From Bin55 sp009840545 (GTDB lineage: Bacteria > Pseudomonadota > Gammaproteobacteria > Pseudomonadales > Azotimanducaceae): a stretch of DNA of 64,000 bases. Each line of letters starts with the position of its first letter. The stretch's first letter is position 1. Made by a program: the position numbers and the translations under genes. The notes under the pieces are model-generated. The model had not been told where the DNA came from and searched no databases. It saw nothing but the letters and a program-made list of their open reading frames with translations. This document shows positions 18,093 to 25,059 of the stretch, piece after piece. The stretch is from the NCBI GenBank assembly GCA_965208815.1, contig OZ242357.1, forward strand, positions 806,001 through 870,000, read 5' to 3'.

Positions 18093-19226
18093 TCATCGTC
18101 CGGACGATAGGCACGCTATCCAATAGTCTGCATTCGCTTTCCTACAAGCGACCGTCAACGGTGTATGACCCTTCTTGTTTTCTCGCCCTGCGTCTGCCCC
18201 TGCACTTGTAAGAATTCTTGCGACTTCAAACAGTTTCTCTTTGTTCTTTACTGTAGAACGCATTGTTGTTAGCAGAGGTGTATCGCCGTTTTCATCTTCT
18301 GCATCCACGACGGCTCCGTGCTTCAACAACTCCTCGACTATGTGCACGAATCCCGCCTTAGCCGCACAGTGGAGAGCTGTCTGACCCTTGTAGTTGCGTT
18401 GGTTCACGTCTGCACCTTGCCCAAGCAGTTTGCGAACGGTTTCCAAACTTCCTCCACGGTCTCCACGAGCTGAATACACCAATGGAGGCCATCCGCCTTC
18501 GGAAACATCGGGATCAAAGGGTCCTCCGTACTTGTCAAGTAAATCGTTGATCGCGGGGTCGGTAATTCCAGATCGGGGAATTGCTGAAACAGATGGATCG
18601 ACTCCAGCACGGAACAATCGTTCCAAGACGTCGGTACTCTTCCGCCAGATCGCAAACCGCACCAGCCACAGGGAGTACGGTCGCGGATCTGCACCATGTT
18701 CTAGCAACAAATCCAGAATCTTTATTCGGCTCTGACTAACTGCGTAGTGAAGGGCGGTTGCTTTAACATTTCGGTCGTTTTGAACTTTCTCTTTCACTGC
18801 GAGGCTTAAATCTTCACTTAACTGCTGCTTCACGCGGTCGTAGCTATCCAAGTACACGTCCGTGTAGAAGTCGACTCGAGCACCACGGGCTAGCAGCAAT
18901 CGAGCAGTTTCTTCGTGCTTCTTGAACTTTGCGGCGCAATAGGGTGATATGTCCACTAGCAGGGGAGTAAAGTGGCATCCACAAGCATCGATGTCTGCTC
19001 CACGATCGGTGAGCACCGAAACCATGTCTGTTCGCCCTCTATACGACGCTTCCCAGAGCATCGTCCGGCCATGCGAACCGACACGATGCACCCATTCCGG
19101 CTTGATTTGCAACAAGTGCTCGACTGCTTCCTCATCACCGCGACCAGCTGTGGCGACACCTATCTTGAGAAAGTCGCTTGCCTTACCTGTTAGTTGGATT
19201 GTCTTGGCTAGAGGTTGCTTAGGCAC
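18093..19226 (-). CDS. Ankyrin-repeat protein
   Basis: A 377-residue protein made almost wholly of ankyrin repeats. Well-formed repeats include TALHYAVSQSRIKILDLLLE followed by HGADP, and GQTALHCAAKAGFVHIVEEL followed by LKHGAVVDAEDENGDTPLL; several middle repeats are degenerate. No signal peptide or membrane segment is seen, so it is probably cytoplasmic or exported by a route without a classical signal. The start is GTG 19226. It lies on the opposite strand within the conserved cmk-rpsA interval, so it was inserted there. Ankyrin proteins mediate protein-protein binding and are common in host-associated bacteria, but the target cannot be read from sequence. Confidence 0.88.
   Translation of the reverse strand: MPKQPLAKTIQLTGKASDFLKIGVATAGRGDEEAVEHLLQIKPEWVHRVGSHGRTMLWEASYRGRTDMVSVLTDRGADIDACGCHFTPLLVDISPYCAAKFKKHEETARLLLARGARVDFYTDVYLDSYDRVKQQLSEDLSLAVKEKVQNDRNVKATALHYAVSQSRIKILDLLLEHGADPRPYSLWLVRFAIWRKSTDVLERLFRAGVDPSVSAIPRSGITDPAINDLLDKYGGPFDPDVSEGGWPPLVYSARGDRGGSLETVRKLLGQGADVNQRNYKGQTALHCAAKAGFVHIVEELLKHGAVVDAEDENGDTPLLTTMRSTVKNKEKLFEVARILTSAGADAGRENKKGHTPLTVACRKANADYWIACLSSGR
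18095..18108. repeat. Perfect 14-bp palindrome between cmk and the ankyrin gene
   Basis: ATCGTCCGGACGAT is its own reverse complement. It sits at the last codons of the ankyrin gene, 14 bases after the cmk stop. It lacks a T-run, so a rho-independent terminator is not supported; it could be a binding site or chance. Confidence 0.5.
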
Positions 19227-19417
19227 GATTTTTCCGTGGTGGTGGCGTTAACGCTACGAAACAAGGCGAAACTTTCGCAGTTTGTAGCATTCAAATGTGT
19301 AGAATGTGCAATCTCTCGCATATGCTAGCCCCTGTTTCGACTGTCCCAAGCACTGTATTCAACAACTTCCGTGAGATAGTCACTTACCGGGCAAATAACC
19401 TCAAAACAGTTCGAGAA

Positions 19418-19446
19418 TTGAATACTCGGACACTATGTGGTTTATG
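19418..19446 (+). promoter_or_regulatory. Possible sigma70 promoter for rpsA
   Basis: TTGAAT (19418-19423), a 17-base spacer and TTTATG (19441-19446) form a plausible promoter about 40 bases before the rpsA ATG. The -10 is imperfect. The ankyrin insertion separates rpsA from the cmk promoter, so rpsA needs its own start here. Confidence 0.35.
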
Positions 19447-19486
19447 CATGCACGAGAATTGAAATCAAGTACAAAAACAGGAGTAT

Positions 19487-21487
19487 ATGGCAGAATCCTT
19501 CGAATCACTGTTTGAACAAAGTGTCCATACCGTAGAGATGACACCGGGGTCGATCGTTGTTGGAACAGTTGTAGATATTGATAACGAATTCGTCACGATG
19601 CACGTGGGATTAAAGTCCGAGGGAGTAATCCCGCGAGATCAATTTTTCGATGTAAATGGCGATTTCAAACTCGAAATCGGTGACCAGGTCAAGGTTGCGA
19701 TGGAAGTCGTCGATGACGGCTTTGGAGAAACCCGCCTTTCACGCGAAAAGGCCAAACGTGCGGAAACGTGGGAGATTCTTGAAGAATCGTTTGAGAAGAA
19801 AGAGCCTATAAAAGGCGTCTTGAATGGCAAGGTAAAAGGCGGATTTACAGTGAGTATTGACGATGTAAGAGCCTTCTTGCCGGGTTCTCTGGTGGACACC
19901 AGACCCATTCGAGACACAGCCGATCTGGAAGGGCAGGAGTTAGAGTTCCAAGTTATCAAGCTTGACCAGCGACGAAACAACGTCGTAGTGTCACGGCGAG
20001 CGATACTCGAACTCGAAAATAGCGAAGAGCGCGAAGCCCTGTTGAATTCCCTTGCGGAAGGTCAAGTTAAGCCAGGAATTGTCAAGAATTTAACTGAGTA
20101 CGGTGCGTTCGTTGACCTTGGAGGAATTGACGGATTGTTACACGTCACTGACATGGCATGGAAGCGTGTACGACATCCCAGTGAAGTTGTTAGTGTTGGA
20201 CAAGAAATTACGGTCAAGGTCTTGTCGTTTGACTCAGAGCGAAACCGTGTCTCCTTGGGCATGAAGCAATTGGGAGACGACCCGTGGGTTGACATCACTC
20301 GACGGTATCCCAAGGGTACAAAGGTCTATGCAACTGTCACCAATATCCAGGACTACGGATGTTTCGCGGAGATTGAAGAAGGCGTCGAAGGGCTAGTTCA
20401 CGTATCAGAAATGGACTGGATTAGCAGAAATGTGATTCCTTCAAAAGTCGTAACTACCGGTGACACGATAGAAGTAATGATTCTTGACATTGACGAAGAC
20501 CGACGTCGCGTCTCGCTTGGAATTAAGCAATGCCTCGAGAATCCCTGGGAAGCGTTCGATCGAGTACATTCCGTTGGCGATAAAGTTTCTGGCACGATCA
20601 GATCCATTACCGATTTTGGGATTTTTGTCGGACTGGACAGCAACGTGGACGGGCTAGTTCACTTGTCTGACATGTCGTGGACCGAGCCCGGTGAAGTTGT
20701 GGTCCGGCGTTTCAGTAAGGGAGGACAAGTTGACGCCGTTGTTCTGGCGATCGATGTCGAACGTGAGCGGATTGGTTTGGGAATCAAGCAATTGGATTCC
20801 GATGTCTTCGGCGATTACACCAACGAAAATCCCAAGGGAACCATGGTTACCGGAGTTGTAACGGAAGTCGATGCACGCGAGGCAAAAATTCGACTGGCTC
20901 CTGAAGTCAACGGGTCAATCAAAGCTGCAGAAATCTCTAGAGACCGAGTTGAGGATGTTCGGCAAGCTCTTAAGGCTGGCGATGAAGTTACCGCCAAGGT
21001 CATCAACATCGATCTTAGGAATCGGATCGTCTGGTTGTCCATTAAACAAGGCGAACAGGAGTCCGAAGCAGAAGCTCATCGAGAGTATCAACGTCAGACA
21101 GCAGAAGAAACACGAAAGACGACCTTTGGTGAACTCATTAGGTCTCAACTGAACAAGGGTAAGACAGATGAGGAAGTGCAGGAGCAAGATGCTTCTTCTG
21201 CAGTCGAGGATTCTAGTGTCGCAGAAGACACAGGCAGCATCGCCGACGATGCAGAAGTAGAGGCAGACGAAGACTCTTTGCAGGCGAGCACAGAGTCTGA
21301 GGACACCGAAGAATCTGTAGAATCGGTGGAAAGCGAAGAATCCGAGCAAACTGATGTGGAAACGGGTGCAGATGAGTCGGAGGATTCAGAAGAAACAACT
21401 GAGGAAACTTCCCTCGACGACGCGCCGGACGAAGATTCGGGCACACCAACAGATCCAAAGTCTAAATCGGACTCCGATGATTCCTAA
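19487..21487 (+). CDS. rpsA: 30S ribosomal protein S1 with long acidic tail
   Basis: S1 binds mRNA on the 30S subunit and helps start translation. Six S1 OB-fold repeats are visible; the last four show the typical pattern (for example KNLTEYGAFVDLGGIDGLLH, TNIQDYGCFAEIEEGVEGLV, RSITDFGIFVGLDSNVDGLV). A good AGGAG site precedes ATG 19487. At 666 residues the protein exceeds E. coli S1 (557) by about 110. The extra part, from about residue 565, is nearly all Glu, Asp, Ser and Thr. The tail is in frame and clean, so it is not a frameshift artefact. It is followed by ihfB, as usual. Confidence 0.96.
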   Translation: MAESFESLFEQSVHTVEMTPGSIVVGTVVDIDNEFVTMHVGLKSEGVIPRDQFFDVNGDFKLEIGDQVKVAMEVVDDGFGETRLSREKAKRAETWEILEESFEKKEPIKGVLNGKVKGGFTVSIDDVRAFLPGSLVDTRPIRDTADLEGQELEFQVIKLDQRRNNVVVSRRAILELENSEEREALLNSLAEGQVKPGIVKNLTEYGAFVDLGGIDGLLHVTDMAWKRVRHPSEVVSVGQEITVKVLSFDSERNRVSLGMKQLGDDPWVDITRRYPKGTKVYATVTNIQDYGCFAEIEEGVEGLVHVSEMDWISRNVIPSKVVTTGDTIEVMILDIDEDRRRVSLGIKQCLENPWEAFDRVHSVGDKVSGTIRSITDFGIFVGLDSNVDGLVHLSDMSWTEPGEVVVRRFSKGGQVDAVVLAIDVERERIGLGIKQLDSDVFGDYTNENPKGTMVTGVVTEVDAREAKIRLAPEVNGSIKAAEISRDRVEDVRQALKAGDEVTAKVINIDLRNRIVWLSIKQGEQESEAEAHREYQRQTAEETRKTTFGELIRSQLNKGKTDEEVQEQDASSAVEDSSVAEDTGSIADDAEVEADEDSLQASTESEDTEESVESVESEESEQTDVETGADESEDSEETTEETSLDDAPDEDSGTPTDPKSKSDSDDS

Positions 21488-21580
21488 CAAGACGTCTGAC
21501 AGAAAGGTACCTATCACTTTGAAGTTAAATCCTATGGACTCGATTTCGAGGACCAGTTCAAAGACCTGGTTTCAAGCAAC

Positions 21581-21943
21581 ATGACACGTTCGGAGTTGGA
21601 GCAACTCATCGCTGACAAGCAGCCAGAACTTTCGAAAGAGACTGTTGTTCGCTGTGTGGATCTGATTCTGCAAGAAGTATCAAACGCGCTGGTCGAAGGG
21701 CATCGTGTAGAGATTCGCGGATTTGGTTCCTTTGGACTCCGCAGGCGAGTAAGCCGAGTTGGAAGAAATCCTCGAACCGGCGAGTCGGTTTATGTTCCCG
21801 AACGACATGTTCCGTATTTTCGACCGGGACGTGCTTTGCGTGATCGAATAGACCAAGCTCGAGAACGAGACGACAATACTCACAAACGACTTGAAGAGAT
21901 TTGGAAGAATCGCGACAGTCGGACAGTAGAATCAGATTCTTAG
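21581..21943 (+). CDS. ihfB: Integration host factor, beta subunit
   Basis: IHF-beta pairs with IHF-alpha to bend DNA sharply at specific sites. MTRSELEQLIADKQPELSKE, the VEIRGFGSFGLR core and GRNPRTGESVYVPERHVPYF arm region are diagnostic. It is 120 residues against about 94 in E. coli; the excess is a charged C-terminal extension (from about residue 90). It lies 93 bases after rpsA, the conserved rpsA-ihfB-lapA order. Confidence 0.93.
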   Translation: MTRSELEQLIADKQPELSKETVVRCVDLILQEVSNALVEGHRVEIRGFGSFGLRRRVSRVGRNPRTGESVYVPERHVPYFRPGRALRDRIDQARERDDNTHKRLEEIWKNRDSRTVESDS

Positions 21944-21996
21944 GGAGTTTCGAACCTTTTAACTAGCGGATCCAATTCCTGGGATCCTGTGACGCC

Positions 21997-22260
21997 TTGA
22001 AGATTGTCAAACGAGTGGGCTTAATTGCACTGATTGCTTTCGGGGTCATTTTCTGCGTTGTCCTCGTTATCGAGAATCGGGCTCCAACGGTGGTTAGCTT
22101 GTGGTTAGTGGAGTCGCCCGATCTTCCACTTGTCATTTGGTTGGTTGTCTGTTTTGTGCTTGGATTGCTGGTAGGAACTTTCACAAGTTTCTTTCTGAAT
22201 CTTCGACGGCACAAGGGCTCAAGTACAGAGCCAGATCCTTCCTCTTCATCTACAAACTAG
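21997..22260 (+). CDS. lapA: LapA/YciS-type membrane protein (DUF1049)
   Basis: A short protein of 87 residues with two membrane helices (VGLIALIAFGVIFCVVLVIE and LVIWLVVCFVLGLLVGTFTS) separated by the ENRAPTVVSLW motif of the LapA/YciS family, and a basic then acidic C-terminus. E. coli LapA acts with LapB in controlling LPS synthesis. The start codon appears to be TTG 21997; no strong ribosome site is seen. Position after ihfB supports the call. lapB, its usual downstream partner, is not present next to it. Confidence 0.82.
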   Translation: MKIVKRVGLIALIAFGVIFCVVLVIENRAPTVVSLWLVESPDLPLVIWLVVCFVLGLLVGTFTSFFLNLRRHKGSSTEPDPSSSSTN

Positions 22261-22317
22261 CAACTTCATTCATCGCCAGATTCGGTCGCCTTTCGTAAAC
22301 GCGACGTTTGCAGGGCT

Positions 22318-22333
22318 GCACCCAAGCGGGTGC
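22318..22333. terminator. Short hairpin after lapA
   Basis: GCACCC-AAGC-GGGTGC forms a perfect 6-bp stem with a 4-base loop between the convergent lapA and the 22344-22715 ORF. There is no strong T-run, so terminator function is uncertain. Confidence 0.3.
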
Positions 22334-22343
22334 TAACACCTTT

Positions 22344-22715
22344 CTATGATGGGCCTGAGTTGGCTAGCGGACCTCGGTCGAGATCTTCACTTTTCTTGAT
22401 CTCGCGCTTTTGCATCCTATATGAGACGATAATCGCGATTAGTCCCGCAATTCCCGCTAGCAACATCACGATGTCATCGGCGAGAGTTCGAGGCATGTGA
22501 CTTGCAGCAAATACCATGCGTTCGAGACTCCAAAGGAAAATCGCCAGGAACAGTGCTATGTTAGCTGCCCAAATTAAGCGTTTGTGCTTAAAGGGCTTCT
22601 TTAGAGCTCGTTCAAGTTTGCTCCGATACGTTATGACACTACAGGTCAAAAAGAAAACTCCCAATAGAACAGAGAGGAGTGAGGCACTAGTGAACAAAAT
22701 GGTCTCACATAGCAA
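22344..22715 (-). CDS. Hypothetical three-helix membrane protein
   Basis: I do not recognise this 123-residue protein. Hydrophobic segments lie at about residues 6-28 (LFTSASLLSVLLGVFFLTCS), 45-62 (LIWAANIALFLAIFLW) and 80-100 (DDIVMLLAGIAGLIAIIVSY), with a charged C-terminus. The only start with the full first helix is TTG 22715, without a clear ribosome site. It opens the 1.6-kb accessory patch where lapB would be expected in related genomes. Confidence 0.55.
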   Translation of the reverse strand: MLCETILFTSASLLSVLLGVFFLTCSVITYRSKLERALKKPFKHKRLIWAANIALFLAIFLWSLERMVFAASHMPRTLADDIVMLLAGIAGLIAIIVSYRMQKREIKKSEDLDRGPLANSGPS

Positions 22716-22828
22716 GTCTATGGAATGAATTTTACTAGTGCCGAAGCCCGATCTAGCGGAAGTTCGGAATGCTCCTTTACTGACGTTCCAACGCTTTAAA
22801 AAAGGGGATTAAATACTTGATTACAGAA

Positions 22829-23058
22829 TCAGCCTTCGGGTTGATTTCTCTTGAATTTTGGCATCTTTGCTTTGGCTCGTTCTTTCTGAGATGCCCTAAG
22901 TAACTGTCCAGTCAGTTTCTGAAATTCCTGCATTCTTTCCAGTTTCTCTTGTTTCTCGTTAGATTGTTTCAGTTTGTGTCTCTAAAGCTGTTGTGCGCTT
23001 GGGCGATTGAGTAGGACTCATAAAGGGACACTTCACTCAATCGTCCAAGCAAAGTCAT
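22829..23058 (-). pseudogene. Small basic ORF split by a frameshift
   Basis: ATG 23058, 7 bases past the stop of the preceding membrane ORF, begins MTLLGRLSEVSLYESYSIAQ and stops after 29 residues. A second frame then continues as KQSNEKQEKLERMQEFQKLT and ends KFKRNQPEG at 22829. Read together they would give one charged, helix-prone protein of about 76 residues with a single frame change near base 22972. It could be a small pseudogene, two overlapping ORFs or a sequence error. A strong inverted repeat lies inside it. Confidence 0.35.
22998..23049. repeat. 15-bp inverted repeat, strong hairpin
   Basis: CTTGGGCGATTGAGT (22998-23012) pairs with ACTCAATCGTCCAAG (23035-23049), with one G-T wobble and a 22-base loop. 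There is no T-run on either side, so it does not look like a terminator. It lies just downstream of three overlapping small genes read on the minus strand. Confidence 0.7.
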
Positions 23059-23064
23059 AGCCCG

Positions 23065-23304
23065 CTAATTATTTCGTCTTTTTCGTTTTCCCCAAGATTC
23101 TCGTAAATACCACGCAATTAATGGAATCAAAATTAGTATTTCTAGCCATCGCATCGCTAGTGTTTCAAAGGTGATTCCGCCCTGCATGTCGAGGAACAGA
23201 TAGACGGTGATTGCCACCGCCACAACCGAGAATATGCGAATGTAAAGTGGCATATCGTCCCACGACGCATAGGATTTGAACCAAGGTTCTAGGTATTTCT
23301 TCAT
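23065..23304 (-). CDS. Small two-helix membrane protein
   Basis: Unrecognised protein of 79 residues: KKYLEPWFKSYASWDDMP, a first membrane helix (YIRIFSVVAVAITVYLFLDM), a second (LEILILIPLIAWYLRESW) and a basic end (GKRKRRNN). ATG 23304 overlaps the stop of the gene before it as ATGA, so it is the third of three translationally coupled small ORFs. The coupling argues for real coding. Its function is unknown. Confidence 0.55.
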   Translation of the reverse strand: MKKYLEPWFKSYASWDDMPLYIRIFSVVAVAITVYLFLDMQGGITFETLAMRWLEILILIPLIAWYLRESWGKRKRRNN

Positions 23305-23525
23305 GATCCACAAACTCGCGCGTAGACGTCTTCAGCATTTCCTTTGGCTTGATGAGCCGCATTAGCGATGCCCAACGCCAATATCATAATCCAGCCAGCA
23401 ACCGGCAGTCTTCTTAGAAAAAATCCAATGGCGCTGCCTCTGGCAATGATTGTCCATCTATTCTCTAGACCACTCAAAGAATTCTTATAGTCTGAAAAGT
23501 CCATGCAGGAATTCAGAGAATTCAT
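23301..23525 (-). CDS. Small membrane protein, middle of a coupled trio
   Basis: A 74-residue unrecognised protein beginning MNSLNSCMDFSDYKNSLSGL with one hydrophobic segment (FLRRLPVAGWIMILALGI). ATG 23525 overlaps the stop of the upstream ORF (ATGA) and its own stop overlaps the next ATG in the same way. The frame is open further upstream to TTG 23759, but the overlap pattern favours ATG 23525. Confidence 0.5.
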   Translation of the reverse strand: MNSLNSCMDFSDYKNSLSGLENRWTIIARGSAIGFFLRRLPVAGWIMILALGIANAAHQAKGNAEDVYARVCGS

Positions 23526-23701
23526 TTTGCGCTTGCCGCTAAATGTCCATGACGTGACGAAAGCTGGCCATTCCCAAAGACCATGATTTTGAGCGGTTGG
23601 TAATGCTCTTTCCAGGTAGGAAACATGTCGGTCAAATTTGGCACTCCATCTCCGAGTGTGGTCAACACAACGCCCGTCTTCCAATCCAACGTGGAAATCA
23701 T
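23522..23701 (-). CDS. Small ORF, first of a coupled trio
   Basis: A 59-residue ORF (ATG 23701) with a protein-like composition: MISTLDWKTGVVLTTLGDGV followed by PNLTDMFPTWKEHYQPL. No known domain is recognised. Above the ATG the same frame runs back through ILVESECS to a TGA and then continues in protein-like sequence, so this may be the tail of a gene cut by a stop. It lies just inside a relic insertion-sequence end. Confidence 0.4.
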   Translation of the reverse strand: MISTLDWKTGVVLTTLGDGVPNLTDMFPTWKEHYQPLKIMVFGNGQLSSRHGHLAASAK

Positions 23702-23721
23702 GGGGGAGCACTCGGATTCGA

Positions 23722-23761
23722 CTAGAATCCGACAACCTCGTGCCTTTACCGGATATCAAGG
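23722..23761 (+). mobile_element. Relic right end of an IS related to the intact copy in this window
   Basis: These 40 bases align without gaps to 58966-59005, the right end of the intact IS1380-type element: 12 identical bases (CTAGAATCCGAC), a 9-base diverged spacer of equal length, then 18 of 19 matches through ACCGGATATCAAGG, the inverted-repeat sequence. No transposase or left end is seen nearby. It marks a past insertion of a related IS, since mostly lost. Confidence 0.7.
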
Positions 23762-23849
23762 TAGCCCCTGAAAAAATCCATCTCTCTGACCGTTGGTCTC
23801 AGAATCAAGTCTTATTGCCACATTTGATTGGATTGGCTTACAAGAAGGG

Positions 23850-24602
23850 TTAGTCCTTGATCGAAAAGTTTATCGACGACCTGACTTCTAGCTCCGTTAC
23901 TCCCCGTCGGTTTAGTGAATTCGGAAATTTGGGGTAGGGAGATGCTCGTTTAACCATATTGAGCGCTTCCTCGTCTAACTCAGTAAAGCCAGACGACTTG
24001 GTGAGTTGAATTGAATCGACTCTTCCGTCTGCAAAGACCCTAAATGTCACTCCTGCCTTGCCTTCCTCTTTGGCTCGGCGCGATGCGTTGGGATACTTCT
24101 TAAAACGATTCAGGTGAGCGGCCACGCGAGCTAGATGTGAGTCAGAGAGACGCTTGGTGGATCCTATTTGATTGGAACTTCCTGGACCTGCACCACTCTG
24201 TGCAGAAGGCCGATGACTGTGGAGAAATTGGTCATCTTTAAGGACTGTGAGTGGAATCTCCAGAGTCGGGATACTTGGAGGATTGGGTAGTTCGAATACA
24301 GGTTGAAGATCCGAGAGAGGAGTCTCGGTTGGAATCTGTTCGAGCTTGAAGTCCAAGGGTTGGACTTGCTCGAAAACTGTAGGAGTCGGATCGAGTTGCG
24401 CAACTTCCTTCTCTGTCTCATCCATAACATCGGAGGTGGGAGATGGGTCGACATCCAAGATTATGGAAACACCATCGTGCACACCTTGATTGCCATGTGT
24501 AGCGCCGTCGAGCGATGCGAATCCAAGCCAAGAAACGACCATCAAAGCATGCAAGGAAGAGGCGACGAGTAGGGCAGCAAGCCATCGGGAATAGCTCTTC
24601 AT
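23850..24602 (-). CDS. tonB: TonB-family energy transducer
   Basis: TonB transmits proton-motive force from ExbB-ExbD to outer-membrane receptors. The 250-residue protein has an N-terminal membrane anchor (WLAALLVASSLHALMVVSWL), a proline-rich, acidic periplasmic linker (residues about 60-130) and a C-terminal TonB domain (HLNRFKKYPNASRRAKEEGK, then GVTFRVFADGRVDSIQLTKS and ASPYPKFP). It is the last gene of the receptor-exbB-exbD-exbD-tonB run, suggesting it serves that receptor. Confidence 0.92.
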   Translation of the reverse strand: MKSYSRWLAALLVASSLHALMVVSWLGFASLDGATHGNQGVHDGVSIILDVDPSPTSDVMDETEKEVAQLDPTPTVFEQVQPLDFKLEQIPTETPLSDLQPVFELPNPPSIPTLEIPLTVLKDDQFLHSHRPSAQSGAGPGSSNQIGSTKRLSDSHLARVAAHLNRFKKYPNASRRAKEEGKAGVTFRVFADGRVDSIQLTKSSGFTELDEEALNMVKRASPYPKFPNSLNRRGVTELEVRSSINFSIKD

Positions 24603-24633
24603 GGGGTAGCGGAACTAGTCTTGTTCTTCAGAT

Positions 24634-25059
24634 TCATTCTCGGAAGCCTGAGGTATGCAGCGTCGCTAAGGAAACTTCGCCAATGCCTGTCTCGCGAAGT
24701 GCTCCCAATATCGCACGTGTACGTACTGCAGCCAATCGAGCATCAGCCCTCAGCAAGATTGTTGGAGACGAAGGCGATCCAATTTCATCACTCATTTCCG
24801 ATATGTGGTTGACCAGTTCTTCTTGCAACACAAGCGTGCCGTTCACGTAGATTCGTTCTTCCTTCGTAACGGCGATAGTGATAGGACTTGACTGGCGATC
24901 CGACTCACTCTCCGAAATCGGAGTTTCCAAAAGGACGGAATCTGGTCTTTGAATTTGACCGGCGATCATGAAAAAGGCAAGCATTAGAAAAACGACGTTG
25001 ATCAAAGGAATCAACTGAGTGTCGGAAGAAGGTGGGTTCTGCCGTAGCTCCACAGTCAT
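24634..25059 (-). CDS. exbD: ExbD/TolR-family protein (second copy)
   Basis: A 141-residue ExbD-type proton-channel subunit. One membrane helix carries the family pattern TQLIPLINVVFLMLAFFMIA; the position of the usual proton-carrying Asp is Asn (LINVVF) here, while the first copy keeps Asp. The periplasmic domain ends ALRETGIGEVSLAT. ATG 25059 overlaps the stop of the first exbD. The missing Asp suggests this copy is a structural partner rather than a proton carrier; that is inference. Confidence 0.88.
   Translation of the reverse strand: MTVELRQNPPSSDTQLIPLINVVFLMLAFFMIAGQIQRPDSVLLETPISESESDRQSSPITIAVTKEERIYVNGTLVLQEELVNHISEMSDEIGSPSSPTILLRADARLAAVRTRAILGALRETGIGEVSLATLHTSGFRE

Noticed and set aside
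21145..21458. Serine/cysteine-rich minus-strand ORFs across the end of rpsA
   Set aside because: They are antisense shadows of the Glu/Asp/Ser codons in the S1 tail.
23301..23759. 152-codon minus-strand ORF starting at TTG 23759
   Set aside because: The upstream half runs through the IS relic end, and the ATG at 23525 with a four-base overlap explains the coding part better.
23638..23853. Plus-strand ORF ending PHLIGLAYKKG
   Set aside because: It overlaps the IS relic and runs antisense to the better-supported small ORFs; no ribosome site or family seen.
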